A DNA stretch of 64,000 bases from SZAS-103 sp964449135 (GTDB lineage Bacteria > Pseudomonadota > Gammaproteobacteria > Xanthomonadales > Xanthomonadaceae): positions 1-64,000 of the forward strand of contig CAYUXZ010000005.1 of assembly GCA_964449135.1 (NCBI GenBank), given 5' to 3'. Numbering within the stretch: the first letter of the stretch is position 1; every line of letters starts with the position of its first letter. The notes beneath the pieces were generated by a model. The model saw nothing but the letters and a program-made list of their open reading frames with translations, searched no databases and was not told the DNA's origin. A program made the translations under genes and the position numbers. This document shows, piece by piece, positions 52,858 through 62,271 of this stretch.

Positions 52858-52944
52858 GGGATGTCCTTCTTGAGTGCGTTCGGAATCGGATTGCCCGGCA
52901 GTTTCCCGTCGCTGTCTAGAGCATTCACACCAGCTTCGAGCCGC

Positions 52945-54186
52945 TCAGGCGCGCTTGCGCGCCTGCTTGCGGCGGCGCACGGTGTCGTCCACGTCGTCGA
53001 GCGCACGCCGCAGGCGCGCGGTGGTGTCGGTCGGGTGCGGACGGTCGCGCAGTCCGTCGACGAGGCTGCGCGTCGGATCGGCGATCACGTCCTCGCGCAG
53101 GGCCAGCCCGTGGCGCGCGAGCAGCGGCGCGAGTTCTTCGCGGCGCTTGTACAGGTCGGCCAGCGTGGCGCGGTAGGCGTGGTCGCAGACCCGCATCCGC
53201 GAGGAGAAACCGAACACGTTCGCGAAGAACATCTCGGCGTCGTCACCGTTGGGTTCGAGCACCAGCTGGTCGGTCTGCGGGAATTCCTGCGCGTAGCGCC
53301 CGATGCCGACCTGCGCGCGCGATTGCAACAGGGTGCGGAAGGTCTGCGAGAGCACCACGGGCAAGCCGCCGTCGGCGAGGTTGGCGGAGTGATCGGCGCT
53401 AGCCGGAGTGGCGCGCGAATCGAACGGCACCAGTGGGTTGATGCCGAGCAGCAGGTCCACGCCGTGCCTGAGCGCGACCGAAGCGTGCATCGTGCGGCGC
53501 AGCGCGCCGTCCACGAAGTAGCGGTCGCGGATCCGCACCGGCGGATACATGCCGGGCAGGGCGGAACTGGCCTGCACCGCGAGCGAGATCGGCACGTCGT
53601 CCCAGCCTGCGTCGCCGAAGCGGACCGTCTCGCCGCTGTTGAGGTCCACCGCGACCACGTACAGTCGCCGCTCCAGCTTGCGGAAGTCGTTGCTGCGCCC
53701 ACGGATGGTGAACGCATCGCGCAGGAAATGCTCGACCTCGGTGTTGTCGAACAGCCCGGTCGGGATCAGCCCGGAAAAGCGCGCGATGGCTTCGCTCAGG
53801 CCGGTGCTGCCGGGTCGCATCAGCAGGTCGCGCCAGCTCTGCATCAGCAGCACGGGGAAACCGGCCGCGCGGCGCATGTACTCGAACACCGCGGGCCGCA
53901 GGAAGGCTTCGGGGCGGAAGCGCAGGCGGTCGTCTTGGCCGGTGATGAAGATCCGGCACATCTCCTCGGTGCTCATCCGGTTCGCGAGGCCGGCGGCGAG
54001 GAAGGCGCCGGAGCTGACCCCGACATAGACTTCCAGCCGGGTCAGGTCGAGGCCTTCGATCGCGTCGTCGAGCGCGCGCAGCGCGCCGAGTTCGTACATG
54101 CTGCCGATCGGACCGCCGCCGGCGATCGCGAGGCCGACGCGGGCGCGGCTCTTGTGGCGTTTGCTGGCGGGCTGGATCAGCAGCAT
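52945..54186 (-). CDS. Patatin-like phospholipase
   Basis: 413 aa. The oxyanion motif GGGPIG is at residues 23-28, the nucleophile elbow GVSSG at 56-60 (S58), and the catalytic aspartate sits in FVDGAL. No signal peptide. A basic C-terminal tail (RRRKQARKRA) ends the protein. Some patatin proteins act as PHA depolymerases or on membrane lipids; nearby phasin genes make the first worth testing, without proof. Confidence 0.9.
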   Translation of the reverse strand: MLLIQPASKRHKSRARVGLAIAGGGPIGSMYELGALRALDDAIEGLDLTRLEVYVGVSSGAFLAAGLANRMSTEEMCRIFITGQDDRLRFRPEAFLRPAVFEYMRRAAGFPVLLMQSWRDLLMRPGSTGLSEAIARFSGLIPTGLFDNTEVEHFLRDAFTIRGRSNDFRKLERRLYVVAVDLNSGETVRFGDAGWDDVPISLAVQASSALPGMYPPVRIRDRYFVDGALRRTMHASVALRHGVDLLLGINPLVPFDSRATPASADHSANLADGGLPVVLSQTFRTLLQSRAQVGIGRYAQEFPQTDQLVLEPNGDDAEMFFANVFGFSSRMRVCDHAYRATLADLYKRREELAPLLARHGLALREDVIADPTRSLVDGLRDRPHPTDTTARLRRALDDVDDTVRRRKQARKRA

Positions 54187-54231
54187 GCGTTCGTGGATTG
54201 AGAAGGAATCCCGACGATTGTAGCCTCAGCC

Positions 54232-55062
54232 GTGATTTTAAGCCGTGAACCGCATCCCGTGAACGCCCGCACTCCCCGCAAACCCGCACCGGCGCACCGT
54301 GTCGCCGAGGGCGAAGGGCTCACTCCGGACACGCTGCGCGAGCGCGTGCTGCGCCGGCTGGCCTGGCAGCGCGCGGTCTACGACCCGGAGCTGGAACCGC
54401 GCAACCGCGATCCGCGCCTGGCCGAACTGCAGCGCTGGCAGATGCATCGTCTGGCGACGAGTTTCCAGCGCTTCCTCGACACCGACGACAGCCGACCCGC
54501 GGCGGAGTTCTTCCTCAGCGACCTCTATGGCGACCAGGATTTCAGCGGTCGCGACAGCGACGTCGCGCGCGTGCTGCCGAAGATGCTGCGCTTCCTGCCT
54601 GAGGCGATGATCGCGACCGCCGGCGATGCGATCGCGCTGTCCGCGCTCAGCCATGCCTTCGACCTGCGCATGGCGGCCGCGCTGTCGAAAACCTTGAACC
54701 GCAAGCGATCGATCGACGCGGCCGGTTACGTCGATGCGTATCGCACGGTCGGCAATCCGCGCCTGCGCAGGGCGCAGCTCGCGCTGATCGGCGACATCGG
54801 CGACGCACTCGCCGATGCGGTGCGCAAGCCGGCGCTGTGGAGCCTGCTGCGGATGTCGCGCCTGCCCGCGAAGCTTGCCGGGCTCGATGCGCTGCAATCC
54901 TTCCTCGAACGCGGCTTCGGCGCGTTCCGTCTGCTCGATGACGCGCACGAATTCGTGCGCGAGATCGTCGCGCAGGAAAACGAGGTCTCGCGGCGATTGT
55001 TCGCGGGCGATCCGAACCCGTTCGCGACGGGTGACGCTCAGTCGAATTCGCGCTCGAGGTAG
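54232..55062 (+). CDS. Conserved protein of unknown function
   Basis: 276 aa from GTG 54232; GTG 54259 would give 267 aa and neither has a clear ribosome-binding site. Mostly helical. A recognisable patch is FFLSDLYGDQDFSGRDSDVA, seen in uncharacterised proteobacterial proteins. No signal or membrane helix. Its 3' end overlaps the PHA-system gene on the other strand by 25 nt. Confidence 0.7.
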   Translation: MILSREPHPVNARTPRKPAPAHRVAEGEGLTPDTLRERVLRRLAWQRAVYDPELEPRNRDPRLAELQRWQMHRLATSFQRFLDTDDSRPAAEFFLSDLYGDQDFSGRDSDVARVLPKMLRFLPEAMIATAGDAIALSALSHAFDLRMAAALSKTLNRKRSIDAAGYVDAYRTVGNPRLRRAQLALIGDIGDALADAVRKPALWSLLRMSRLPAKLAGLDALQSFLERGFGAFRLLDDAHEFVREIVAQENEVSRRLFAGDPNPFATGDAQSNSRSR

Positions 55063-55313
55063 CGGTGGATCTCGGCCTCGATCGGGCCCTTGAACATCCC
55101 GCGCAGGAAATCCAGTTCCGCCAGCACGTCCACGCGCTTCTTGTGCAGCTCGATGCGGCCGTCCACGCCGTTGCCGGAAAAATGCAGGTGGTCGCCGTCC
55201 CATTCGTGTTGCATCCCGAACTTCTCGCCGATGTGCGCGGCGACGCGCTCGACCGCCGCGCGCGCGTCCTTCATGCTGCGGCTGTGGGCGTGGTGGATTT
55301 CGATGCGGGCCAT
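55038..55313 (-). CDS. Polyhydroxyalkanoic acid system family protein
   Basis: 91 aa matching the small PHA_gran_rgn type: HHAHSRSMKDARAAVERVAA, HLHFSGNGVDGRIEL, and LRGMFKGPIEAEIHRYLERE. Known only from genomes with PHA storage genes; biochemical role unclear. Divergent from the FHA gene (97 nt). Confidence 0.87.
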   Translation of the reverse strand: MARIEIHHAHSRSMKDARAAVERVAAHIGEKFGMQHEWDGDHLHFSGNGVDGRIELHKKRVDVLAELDFLRGMFKGPIEAEIHRYLEREFD

Positions 55314-55410
55314 GCGGTATCGGGTAGCGTCGGGGTGGTCCGGATTCTGCGGCCTGGGCGCACCGCGCGCCAGACCTGCATGTTACAGTCGCGGGCGGGG
55401 AGGAGGCTGC

Positions 55411-56304
55411 ATGCGTCTGACGTTTCCAAACGGCGAGCATCCGGATGTCACGGAACCCAGCCGGATCACTTTCGGCAGCGCCGCCGACAGTCGCGTGCGG
55501 CTGGATGGTCTCGCCGAGCGCCATGCGCTGCTTGCGAACGATCGCCGCGGACTCTGGCTGGTGATCGAGAGCGGCGATGCAGTCGCGCACGTGAACGCGC
55601 GGCCGGTCAGCCGGCTCGCGCTGGTGCGGCCCGGCGACCTGATCTCATTGGGGCGCGTGCAGGTGTTGTTGCGCAGCGAGTCCGATCCGAAGACGCCGAT
55701 GTTGCCGCCAGCGGCCGAGGCGATGAACAAGGAAAGCGCGCGCAATAGCGCGGTCTGCCCCGAGCGTTTCGTGCTGCGCTGTGTCGGTGGCCCGTATTAC
55801 GGGCGCAGTTTCCCGCTCACCCAGCCGGTGATCGTCGGTCGCGGCGCGGCGGCCGACATCCGCATCGACGAACCGACCCTTGGCGAGCGCCAGGCGCGCG
55901 TGGAGATCAACGGCGACCGCGTGGTGCTGCGCGACTACGGCGGCGGCGAAGGCACCCTGCTCAATGGTGTGCCGGTGAGAAATGCGCTGCTGGTGGCCGG
56001 CGACCAGCTTGCCTGGGAACAGAACCGCTTCGTGCTCGAAGCGCCGGGACTGCTGGTTCCCGCGCAACGCCACGACACCACGCCGTTGCCGCCGACTTCG
56101 GTGAACAAGGAACACGCGAACGATCGCCCGGTCACCGGCGTGTTCAACGCCGTGTCTGCCTCGAAACCGGACTCCGCGCCGGCCAGCGAATCGGAGCGTG
56201 ACGGTTCGCGCGGTTCCTACGTCGGATGGCTGATCGCGTCGGCGGCCTTGCTCGCGGCAGCGCTCACCGCGCTGCTGGTGTACGCGCCCAAGCTGGGGCA
56301 CTAG
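55411..56304 (+). CDS. Membrane protein with two FHA-type domains
   Basis: 297 aa from ATG 55411, with GGGGAGGAGG upstream. Residues 1-90 form a weak FHA-like fold (ITFGSAADSRVRLDGLAERH). Residues about 118-210 are a clear FHA domain (VIVGRGAAADIRIDEPTLGE, RDYGGGEGTLLNGVPVRNA). A Ser/Thr-rich linker and one C-terminal membrane helix (WLIASAALLAAALTALLVY) follow. FHA domains bind phosphothreonine; the partner kinase is not in the window. Confidence 0.82.
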   Translation: MRLTFPNGEHPDVTEPSRITFGSAADSRVRLDGLAERHALLANDRRGLWLVIESGDAVAHVNARPVSRLALVRPGDLISLGRVQVLLRSESDPKTPMLPPAAEAMNKESARNSAVCPERFVLRCVGGPYYGRSFPLTQPVIVGRGAAADIRIDEPTLGERQARVEINGDRVVLRDYGGGEGTLLNGVPVRNALLVAGDQLAWEQNRFVLEAPGLLVPAQRHDTTPLPPTSVNKEHANDRPVTGVFNAVSASKPDSAPASESERDGSRGSYVGWLIASAALLAAALTALLVYAPKLGH

Positions 56305-56455
56305 CCCGCCCTTTCGAAGTTGTCGCGCGAAGCGCGCGAGTATTTGCGCGTACGCCGACGCTCGGCGGGGTTGCATTCCGCGCGCGGGTTTGTTGCACTG
56401 CGCCATCCTGCTTCACCCTTCCGGTTCGCCCCCAATCCCTGATCGAGGAATTCCG

Positions 56456-57541
56456 ATGTCGCGCGGTTACAACTTCAGTGCCGGTCCATCCGCCATGCCC
56501 GAACCCGTGCTGCGCCGCGCGCAGGCGGAAATGCTCGAATGGAGCGGCGAACACGCGTCGGTAATGGAAGTCAGCCACCGCGGCAAGGCCTTCGTCGCGA
56601 TGACCGAGAAACTCGAAGCCGACCTGCGCCGCCTGCTCGGCGTGTCCTCCGATTACGCAGTGCTGTTCCTGCAAGGCGGGGCGACCCAGCATTTCGCGCA
56701 GATCCCGATGAATATCGCCGGTCCGGATGACACGACCGACTACCTTATCACCGGCCACTGGAGCACGAAGGCGCTCTCGGAAGCGAAGACCTGCGTACGC
56801 ACGAACGTCGCCGCGACCGCCGAAGCATCGAACTTCACGACCGTGCCCGATCGCGCGGAATGGAAGCTCACAGCGGGCGCGGCCTACCTGCACGTGACAC
56901 CGAACGAAACGATCCAGGGCGTGGAGTTCGAGGACGTGCCCGACGTCGGCGACGTGCCGGTCGTGGCCGACATGTCCTCCAACATCCTCTCGCGTCCGGT
57001 CGACGTGAGTCGTTACGGCCTGATCTACGCAGGCGCACAGAAGAACATGGGCGCTTCGGGCCTGACCCTGCTCGTGGTGCGCAACGACCTGCTTGCGCGC
57101 AAGCCGCGGCCGCTGCCGAACATCCTCACCTACGCCGCGCACGCGAAGGAGAAGTCGCTGCTCAACACGCCGCCGAGCTTCCCGTTCTACCTGACCGGGC
57201 TGGTGCTGGAGTGGATCGAGGGAGAGGGCGGGCTCGGCGAGATGGCGCGGCGCAACCGTGCGAAGGCCGACCTGCTCTACGCGGCAATCGACGGTTCCAA
57301 CGGTTATTACCGGAACCCCGTCGACGTGCGCTACCGTTCGCGCATGAACGTGCCGTTCACCCTGCACGACGAGGCGCTGGATGCGTCGTTCCTGAAGGAA
57401 TCCGAAGCTGCAGGCCTGCTCGCGCTCAAGGGACACAAGGCGGTCGGCGGCATGCGCGCGTCGATCTACAACGCGATGCCGATAGAGGGCGTGAAGGCGC
57501 TCGTCGATTTCATGGCCGATTTCGCGAGACGCCACGGCTGA
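56456..57541 (+). CDS. serC: Phosphoserine aminotransferase
   Basis: PLP enzyme of serine and vitamin B6 synthesis, 361 aa. Family motifs: YNFSAGPSAMPEPVL at the start, VMEVSHRGK, LFLQGGATQHF, and the PLP lysine K196 in YAGAQKNMGASG. ATG 56456 is chosen because the family starts right before this opening. It shares one base with aroA (TGATG), a common gene pair. Confidence 0.97.
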   Translation: MSRGYNFSAGPSAMPEPVLRRAQAEMLEWSGEHASVMEVSHRGKAFVAMTEKLEADLRRLLGVSSDYAVLFLQGGATQHFAQIPMNIAGPDDTTDYLITGHWSTKALSEAKTCVRTNVAATAEASNFTTVPDRAEWKLTAGAAYLHVTPNETIQGVEFEDVPDVGDVPVVADMSSNILSRPVDVSRYGLIYAGAQKNMGASGLTLLVVRNDLLARKPRPLPNILTYAAHAKEKSLLNTPPSFPFYLTGLVLEWIEGEGGLGEMARRNRAKADLLYAAIDGSNGYYRNPVDVRYRSRMNVPFTLHDEALDASFLKESEAAGLLALKGHKAVGGMRASIYNAMPIEGVKALVDFMADFARRHG

Positions 57542-58860
57542 TGCCTCAATCCATCGCCTGGATCGCATCGAAGGATCGCCCGCTGCGCGGCGACGTGCGC
57601 GTGCCGGGCGACAAGTCCATCTCGCATCGCGCGGTGATGCTCGCGGGCATCGCCGAGGGCGTCTCGCGGATCGGCGGATTCCTCGAAGGCGAGGACACGC
57701 GCGCGACCGCTGCGATCCTGGGCAAGCTCGGCGTGCGCATCGAAGCCACGTCCATGGGCGAGCGCGTTGTGCATGGCGTCGGCCTACACGGCCTGCGCGG
57801 CTATGTCGGCGAACTGGACTGCGGCAACGCCGGAACCGGAATGCGTTTGCTCTGCGGCCTGCTTGCGGGACAGTCGTTCGAGAGCGTGCTGGTCGGCGAC
57901 GAATCGCTGTCGCGTCGGCCGATGAATCGCGTGATCGAACCGCTGCGGCGCATGGGCGCGTCCATCGAAGCGGCGGAAGGCGGGTTTCCGCCACTGCGAA
58001 TTCACGCGAATAATGAGTTACAAGGCATTGATTATAAGCCACAAATAGCCAGTGCGCAGATCAAGTCCGCGGTGCTGCTCGCGGGCTTGTATGCGCGTGG
58101 TGCGACGCGGGTGCGCGAGATCCAGCCGACCCGCGACTACACCGAAAGCATGCTCGCTGCGTTCGGCTGGCCGATCCGGTATTCGGCGGGCGATGCCACG
58201 CTCGAAGGCGGCCATCGCCTGCGCGCGACCGACATCGCGGTGCCAGGCGATTTTTCCTCGGCCGCGTTCCTGCTCGTCGCGGCGAGCATCGTGCCGGGTT
58301 CGGACCTGCTGTTGCGCGACATCGGCATCAATCCGCGCCGCACCGGACTGCTGACTGCTCTGCGCGCGATGGGCGCCGACATCCGCGAGGAAAATCCGCG
58401 CCGCGTCGGTGGCGAACTCGCCGCGGACCTGCGCGTGCGCTCGTCACGGTTGATCGGGATCACCCTGCCGCCGGCGCTGGTGCCGGACATGATCGATGAG
58501 TTGCCCGCGCTGTTCGTCGCCGCCGCATTCGCAGAAGGTGCGACCGCGATCAGCGGCGCGGGCGAACTGCGCTTCAAGGAATCCGACCGCCTCGCGGGCA
58601 TGTCCGCGGGCCTGCGCGCGCTAGGCGTGCGTGTCGAAGAGATTCCCGACGGCGCCACGATCCACGGACTCGGCGCCGGCGCATCACTGTGCGGCACGGA
58701 TCTCGACAGCCTCGGCGATCATCGTCTTGCGATGGCGTTCGCGGTCGCCGCGCAGCGCGCGGAAGGGGAAGTTCGGATCGCGGATTGCGCGAATGTCGCC
58801 ACCTCGTTCCCCGGCTTCGCGAATCTCGCCAACCGGATCGGGATGGGATTGCGCGCGTAA
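57541..58860 (+). CDS. aroA: 3-phosphoshikimate 1-carboxyvinyltransferase (EPSP synthase)
   Basis: 439 aa, shikimate pathway. Motifs: RVPGDKSISHRAVMLAGIAE, the GNAGTGMRLLCGLLAG loop, and ASAQIKSAVLLAGLYARG; the late DHRLAMAFAVA is present. A short AT-rich patch at about 58003-58055 (coding IHANNELQGIDYKPQIAS) differs in codon use from the rest of the gene, although the protein stays family-like. Confidence 0.97.
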   Translation: MPQSIAWIASKDRPLRGDVRVPGDKSISHRAVMLAGIAEGVSRIGGFLEGEDTRATAAILGKLGVRIEATSMGERVVHGVGLHGLRGYVGELDCGNAGTGMRLLCGLLAGQSFESVLVGDESLSRRPMNRVIEPLRRMGASIEAAEGGFPPLRIHANNELQGIDYKPQIASAQIKSAVLLAGLYARGATRVREIQPTRDYTESMLAAFGWPIRYSAGDATLEGGHRLRATDIAVPGDFSSAAFLLVAASIVPGSDLLLRDIGINPRRTGLLTALRAMGADIREENPRRVGGELAADLRVRSSRLIGITLPPALVPDMIDELPALFVAAAFAEGATAISGAGELRFKESDRLAGMSAGLRALGVRVEEIPDGATIHGLGAGASLCGTDLDSLGDHRLAMAFAVAAQRAEGEVRIADCANVATSFPGFANLANRIGMGLRA

Positions 58861-58870
58861 CGCGCGCGAT

Positions 58871-59527
58871 TCAACGCTCGTCGAGGCGGAAATCCACCGG
58901 CACGTCGATCGTGCTGGCTACCGGCTGGCCGGCCTGCGTCGCGGGGCGGAACTTCCAGGTACGCACCGCGTCCATCGCGGCGCGGTCGAGCGCGCGCGAA
59001 CCGCTGCTTTGCGCGATCTGCACGTCCGCAACCCCGCCTAGTGCATCGATCGAAACACGCAAGCGCACTTCGCCCTGCTCCTGCGCGCGCAAGGCCTCGG
59101 CCGGATACGCCGGTTGCGTGCGCTCGGCGATCTGCGGCGGCGTTTCGGTGTTCGCAGGCGTGACAGGAGCGATGGACGAAGCGGCGGCTGGAGCGGCCGC
59201 GGATTCCGCCGCCGCCGGCGGCGCGGCAGCGGGTGTCGGCACGATATGCGCCACGCCCGGCTTCACGGCGGGCATCGCCGACAAGTCGCCTGCGGTCGGC
59301 GCGGGAAGCGGCGGATGCTGCGAATCGGCGACGGGCGCCGCGGCGGTGGTCGTCGGCGCAGGCTGCGCGCGGTGCATCGCGACCCAAGCCAGGCCGATCA
59401 GCAGACCGACCGCCAATGGCACGGCGAACACGAGCGCAGGAAACCAGCGACTTCCGGGCTGCGCGATGCCGTGCAGGCGTTCGGGCCAGGATCTCGACGC
59501 GGAGGAGGACTGCGGGTTGGTTCTCAT
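58871..59527 (-). CDS. TonB family energy transducer
   Basis: 218 aa. One N-terminal membrane helix (FPALVFAVPLAVGLLIGLAW), a long Pro/Ala-rich periplasmic stretch, and a C-terminal TonB domain (RTQPAYPAEALRAQEQGEVR, VSIDALGGVADVQIAQSSGS, AMDAVRTWKFRPA). It transmits proton-motive energy to outer-membrane transporters, possibly with the ExbB/ExbD pair at 7419-8571. Convergent with aroA, divergent from serS. Confidence 0.92.
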   Translation of the reverse strand: MRTNPQSSSASRSWPERLHGIAQPGSRWFPALVFAVPLAVGLLIGLAWVAMHRAQPAPTTTAAAPVADSQHPPLPAPTAGDLSAMPAVKPGVAHIVPTPAAAPPAAAESAAAPAAASSIAPVTPANTETPPQIAERTQPAYPAEALRAQEQGEVRLRVSIDALGGVADVQIAQSSGSRALDRAAMDAVRTWKFRPATQAGQPVASTIDVPVDFRLDER

Positions 59528-59578
59528 GAGAAGCGCCAGTTAGCCTGAGCCACGCGCACATGGCAAATCCGCGGCGGT

Positions 59579-59608
59579 TTGCGGCCCGCTCGTTCCAGCA
59601 GCGATAAT
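59579..59608 (+). promoter_or_regulatory. Candidate serS promoter
   Basis: -35-like TTGCGG (59579-59584) and -10-like GATAAT (59603-59608), 18 bp apart, 30 nt before the serS start. Confidence 0.4.
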
Positions 59609-59637
59609 GAACGCCGACAGATTCCACGGAGCGTTCC

Positions 59638-60927
59638 ATGCTTGACCCGATCTTCCTCCGCGTGCAACTGGCGGAAACCGCCGACCGTCTGCGCGTGCGC
59701 GGCTTCGAGCTTCCCGTCGCTGTGCTTGAAGGCTTCGAGTCCGAGCGCAAGTCGTTGCAGGTGCGCACCCAAGAATTGCAGAACCTGCGCAACACGCGTT
59801 CCAAAGCGATCGGCATGGCCAAGGCCAAGGGCGAGGACACCGCGCCACTCATGGCCGAAGTCGCGGGCATCGGCGAGGAACTCAAGGCTAGCGAAGCGCG
59901 GCTTGAGGACTTGCGCGCGCAGATCGACGCGATCGCGGCCGGCGTTCCGAACCTGCCGGATGCGTCGGTGCCGCTGGGCAGCGACGAGGCCGGCAACGCG
60001 GTGCAGAGCCATTGGGGTACGCCGCGCGCGTTCGATTTCGCGGTCAAGGATCACGTCGAACTCGGCGCACGCCACGGCTGGCTCGACGGCGATACCGGCG
60101 CCAAGCTTTCCGGCGCTCGGTTCACGGTGCTTCGCGGCGGTCTTGCCAGGCTGCATCGAGCGCTCGCGCAGTTCATGCTCGACCTGCATACGAACGAGCA
60201 TGGCTATCTGGAAGTGAATGCACCCTTGCTCGTGAACGCCGACTCGATGCGCGGCACCGGGCAATTGCCGAAGTTCGAGGAAGACCTGTTCTCGACCGCG
60301 GTGGGCGAGGGCGAATCGGCAAGCAAGCGCTACCTGATTCCTACTTCGGAAGTCTCGATGACCAACATCGTCCGCGACGAGATCGTCGAGGACGCCGCGT
60401 TGCCGCTGCGCATGACCGGCCACACGCCATGCTTCCGCGCCGAGGCCGGGTCGCACGGCAAGGACACGCGCGGAATGATCCGCCAGCACCAGTTCGAGAA
60501 GGTCGAGCTGGTCAGCATCTCGCGGCCTTCCGAGAGCGACACCGAACACGAACGCATGACGCGCTGTGCCGAAGTGGTGCTCGAAAAACTCGGCTTGCCG
60601 TACCGGCGCGTGCTGCTATGCACTGGCGACATGGGTTTCGCAGCGAAGAAAACCTACGACCTGGAAGTCTGGCTGCCGTCGCAGAACATGTACCGCGAGA
60701 TTTCCTCGTGCTCGAACTGCGGAGACTTCCAGGCACGGCGGATGCAGGCGCGCTGGCGCAATCCGGCGACCGGAAAACCCGAGCTCGTGCACACGCTCAA
60801 CGGTTCGGGCGTCGCGGTCGGCCGCGCGCTGATCGCGGTGATGGAGAACTACCAGAACGCCGACGGTTCGATCACGGTCCCCGACGCGCTGCGCCCGTAT
60901 ACGGACGGCGTCGAGTCGATTTCCTGA
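59638..60927 (+). CDS. serS: Seryl-tRNA synthetase
   Basis: Class II synthetase of 429 aa. The N-terminal coiled-coil arm that grips the tRNA (residues about 30-100) is followed by the catalytic core: motif 2 FRAEAGSHGKDTRGMIRQHQ, PSQNMYREISSCSNCGDFQA, and motif 3 LNGSGVAVGRALIAVMENYQ. A tRNA-Ser gene lies about 1.1 kb downstream. Confidence 0.98.
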   Translation: MLDPIFLRVQLAETADRLRVRGFELPVAVLEGFESERKSLQVRTQELQNLRNTRSKAIGMAKAKGEDTAPLMAEVAGIGEELKASEARLEDLRAQIDAIAAGVPNLPDASVPLGSDEAGNAVQSHWGTPRAFDFAVKDHVELGARHGWLDGDTGAKLSGARFTVLRGGLARLHRALAQFMLDLHTNEHGYLEVNAPLLVNADSMRGTGQLPKFEEDLFSTAVGEGESASKRYLIPTSEVSMTNIVRDEIVEDAALPLRMTGHTPCFRAEAGSHGKDTRGMIRQHQFEKVELVSISRPSESDTEHERMTRCAEVVLEKLGLPYRRVLLCTGDMGFAAKKTYDLEVWLPSQNMYREISSCSNCGDFQARRMQARWRNPATGKPELVHTLNGSGVAVGRALIAVMENYQNADGSITVPDALRPYTDGVESIS

Positions 60928-60982
60928 TTCTCTACCAATCCGTTCGCGCAGCTTCCAAGCGCGAGCGGAAACGAGGTGAGCC

Positions 60983-61984
60983 ATGCAGGACCTCAACGAT
61001 CTGTACTACTTCGCGATGGTCGTGGAGCACGGCGGCTTCGCATCCGCCGAACGCGCGCTCGGAATTCCGAAGTCGCGCTTGAGCCGGCGCATCGCACAGC
61101 TCGAGACCGACCTCGGAGTGCGCCTGCTGCAGCGCTCGACGCGCCGCTTCGCGGTTACGGAGGTCGGCACGAGCGTCTATCGCCATGCGCAGGCGATGCT
61201 CTCGGAAGCGCAGTCCGCGCGCGAAGTCGTGGATCGGCTCAGCGCCGAGCCGCGCGGCGTCGTCAAGGTGAGCTGTCCGGTGTCGCTCGCGCAGCAGCAG
61301 CTCGCGGTCCTGCTGCCGGATTTCCTGGAGGCGCATCCGCTGGTTCGCCTGCAGATGCAGGTCAGTAATCGCCGCGTGGACCTGATCAATGAGGGCTTCG
61401 ACGTCGCGCTGCGCGTGCGCACGCAGCTCAACGACGACGGCAGCCTGGTGATGCGCAGCTTCGGCCAGATCCGCGAGCTGCTCGTCGCCAGCCCGAAATA
61501 CCTCGATGCGAAAGGCCGTCCGCAACTGCCGGCCGATCTTGCCGGTCATCCGACCTTGAGCATGAGCGAGGACGAAAGCCGTCAGCGCTGGGAACTGCAT
61601 GGACCGGGCGATCAGACCGCGCGCGTGGAGATCCAGCCGCGGTTGATGGGCCACGACTTCCCGCTGCTGCTGGAGATGGCCAGGCGCGGGCTCGGCATCG
61701 CGCTGCTGCCGGAGACCGTCTGCGCCGAGGCGATCGGTCGCGGCGAACTCGAACCGGTGCTGCCCGATTGGTCGCTGCCGCAGGGCATCTGTCACGCGGT
61801 GTTCCCGTCGCGCCGCGGCCTGCTTCCGGCGGTGCGCGTGTTCATAGACTTCCTCGCCGAACGCCTGCCGCCGCTGCTCGAAGCTTCCAGCAGCGGTTGC
61901 AAGAAGAGCCGCGAGGAGTGCGCGAAGCTCGCGGCTGAGAAGCGCGCGGCGCAGAAGCAACTCGTCGAGAAGTCGGCGGCTTGA
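60983..61984 (+). CDS. LysR family transcriptional regulator
   Basis: 333 aa. Winged helix at residues 1-65 (FAMVVEHGGFASAERALGIP, SRLSRRIAQLETDLGVRLLQ) and a periplasmic-binding-like effector domain. A Lys/Ala/Glu-rich tail of about 25 residues is longer than usual. The related LysR branch often controls a divergent gene, but here serS lies upstream in the same direction, so the target is unknown. Confidence 0.93.
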   Translation: MQDLNDLYYFAMVVEHGGFASAERALGIPKSRLSRRIAQLETDLGVRLLQRSTRRFAVTEVGTSVYRHAQAMLSEAQSAREVVDRLSAEPRGVVKVSCPVSLAQQQLAVLLPDFLEAHPLVRLQMQVSNRRVDLINEGFDVALRVRTQLNDDGSLVMRSFGQIRELLVASPKYLDAKGRPQLPADLAGHPTLSMSEDESRQRWELHGPGDQTARVEIQPRLMGHDFPLLLEMARRGLGIALLPETVCAEAIGRGELEPVLPDWSLPQGICHAVFPSRRGLLPAVRVFIDFLAERLPPLLEASSSGCKKSREECAKLAAEKRAAQKQLVEKSAA

Positions 61985-62022
61985 GTCGATGCGCGCATTG
62001 CGTGCGAGAATTGCAGGACACC

Positions 62023-62110
62023 GGAAGGGTGGCAGAGTGGTCGATTGCACTGGACTTGAAATCCAGCGATGGGCAACCATCCGTGGGTTCGAATCCCACC
62101 CCTTCCGCCA
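62023..62110 (+). tRNA. tRNA-Ser (anticodon TGA)
   Basis: 88 nt with a long variable arm. Anticodon stem CTGGA/TCCAG encloses loop CTTGAAA, giving TGA. T loop GTTCGAATC and encoded CCA are present. Confidence 0.96.
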
Positions 62111-62145
62111 TACGAAAGCGCCCCCAGTTCGGGGGCGTTTTCGTA
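62111..62145 (+). terminator. Rho-independent terminator after tRNA-Ser
   Basis: Near-perfect inverted repeat TACGAAA..CGCCCCC / GGGGGCG..TTTTCGTA right after the CCA end. Confidence 0.9.
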
Positions 62146-62182
62146 TGGCGGGATCGATGGGTGAGAAGACGCGTGGGTTCGA

Positions 62183-62247
62183 CTGATCGACAGGATTGCC
62201 GATCAGCACGGCGCAACCGCCCGAAGGGCGAGGGCCAAGGATGGCCC
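62183..62247. repeat. Three short hairpins between tRNA-Ser and acyltransferase gene
   Basis: CTGATCG/CGATCAG (62183-62206), CGCCC-GAA-GGGCG (62218-62230) and GGGCCA-AGGA-TGGCCC (62232-62247). The last two could end transcription of the minus-strand operon, but no T run follows. Confidence 0.4.
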
Positions 62248-62251
62248 GAGT

Positions 62252-62271
62252 GAATCCCTCCCTCTCCGCCA
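62252..62271 (+). repeat. Degenerate copy of the tRNA-Ser 3' end
   Basis: GAATCCCTCCCTCTCCGCCA resembles GAATCCCACCCCTTCCGCCA at 62091-62110 (16 of 20 bases by hand alignment), in the same orientation, 161 bp downstream. Confidence 0.35.
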
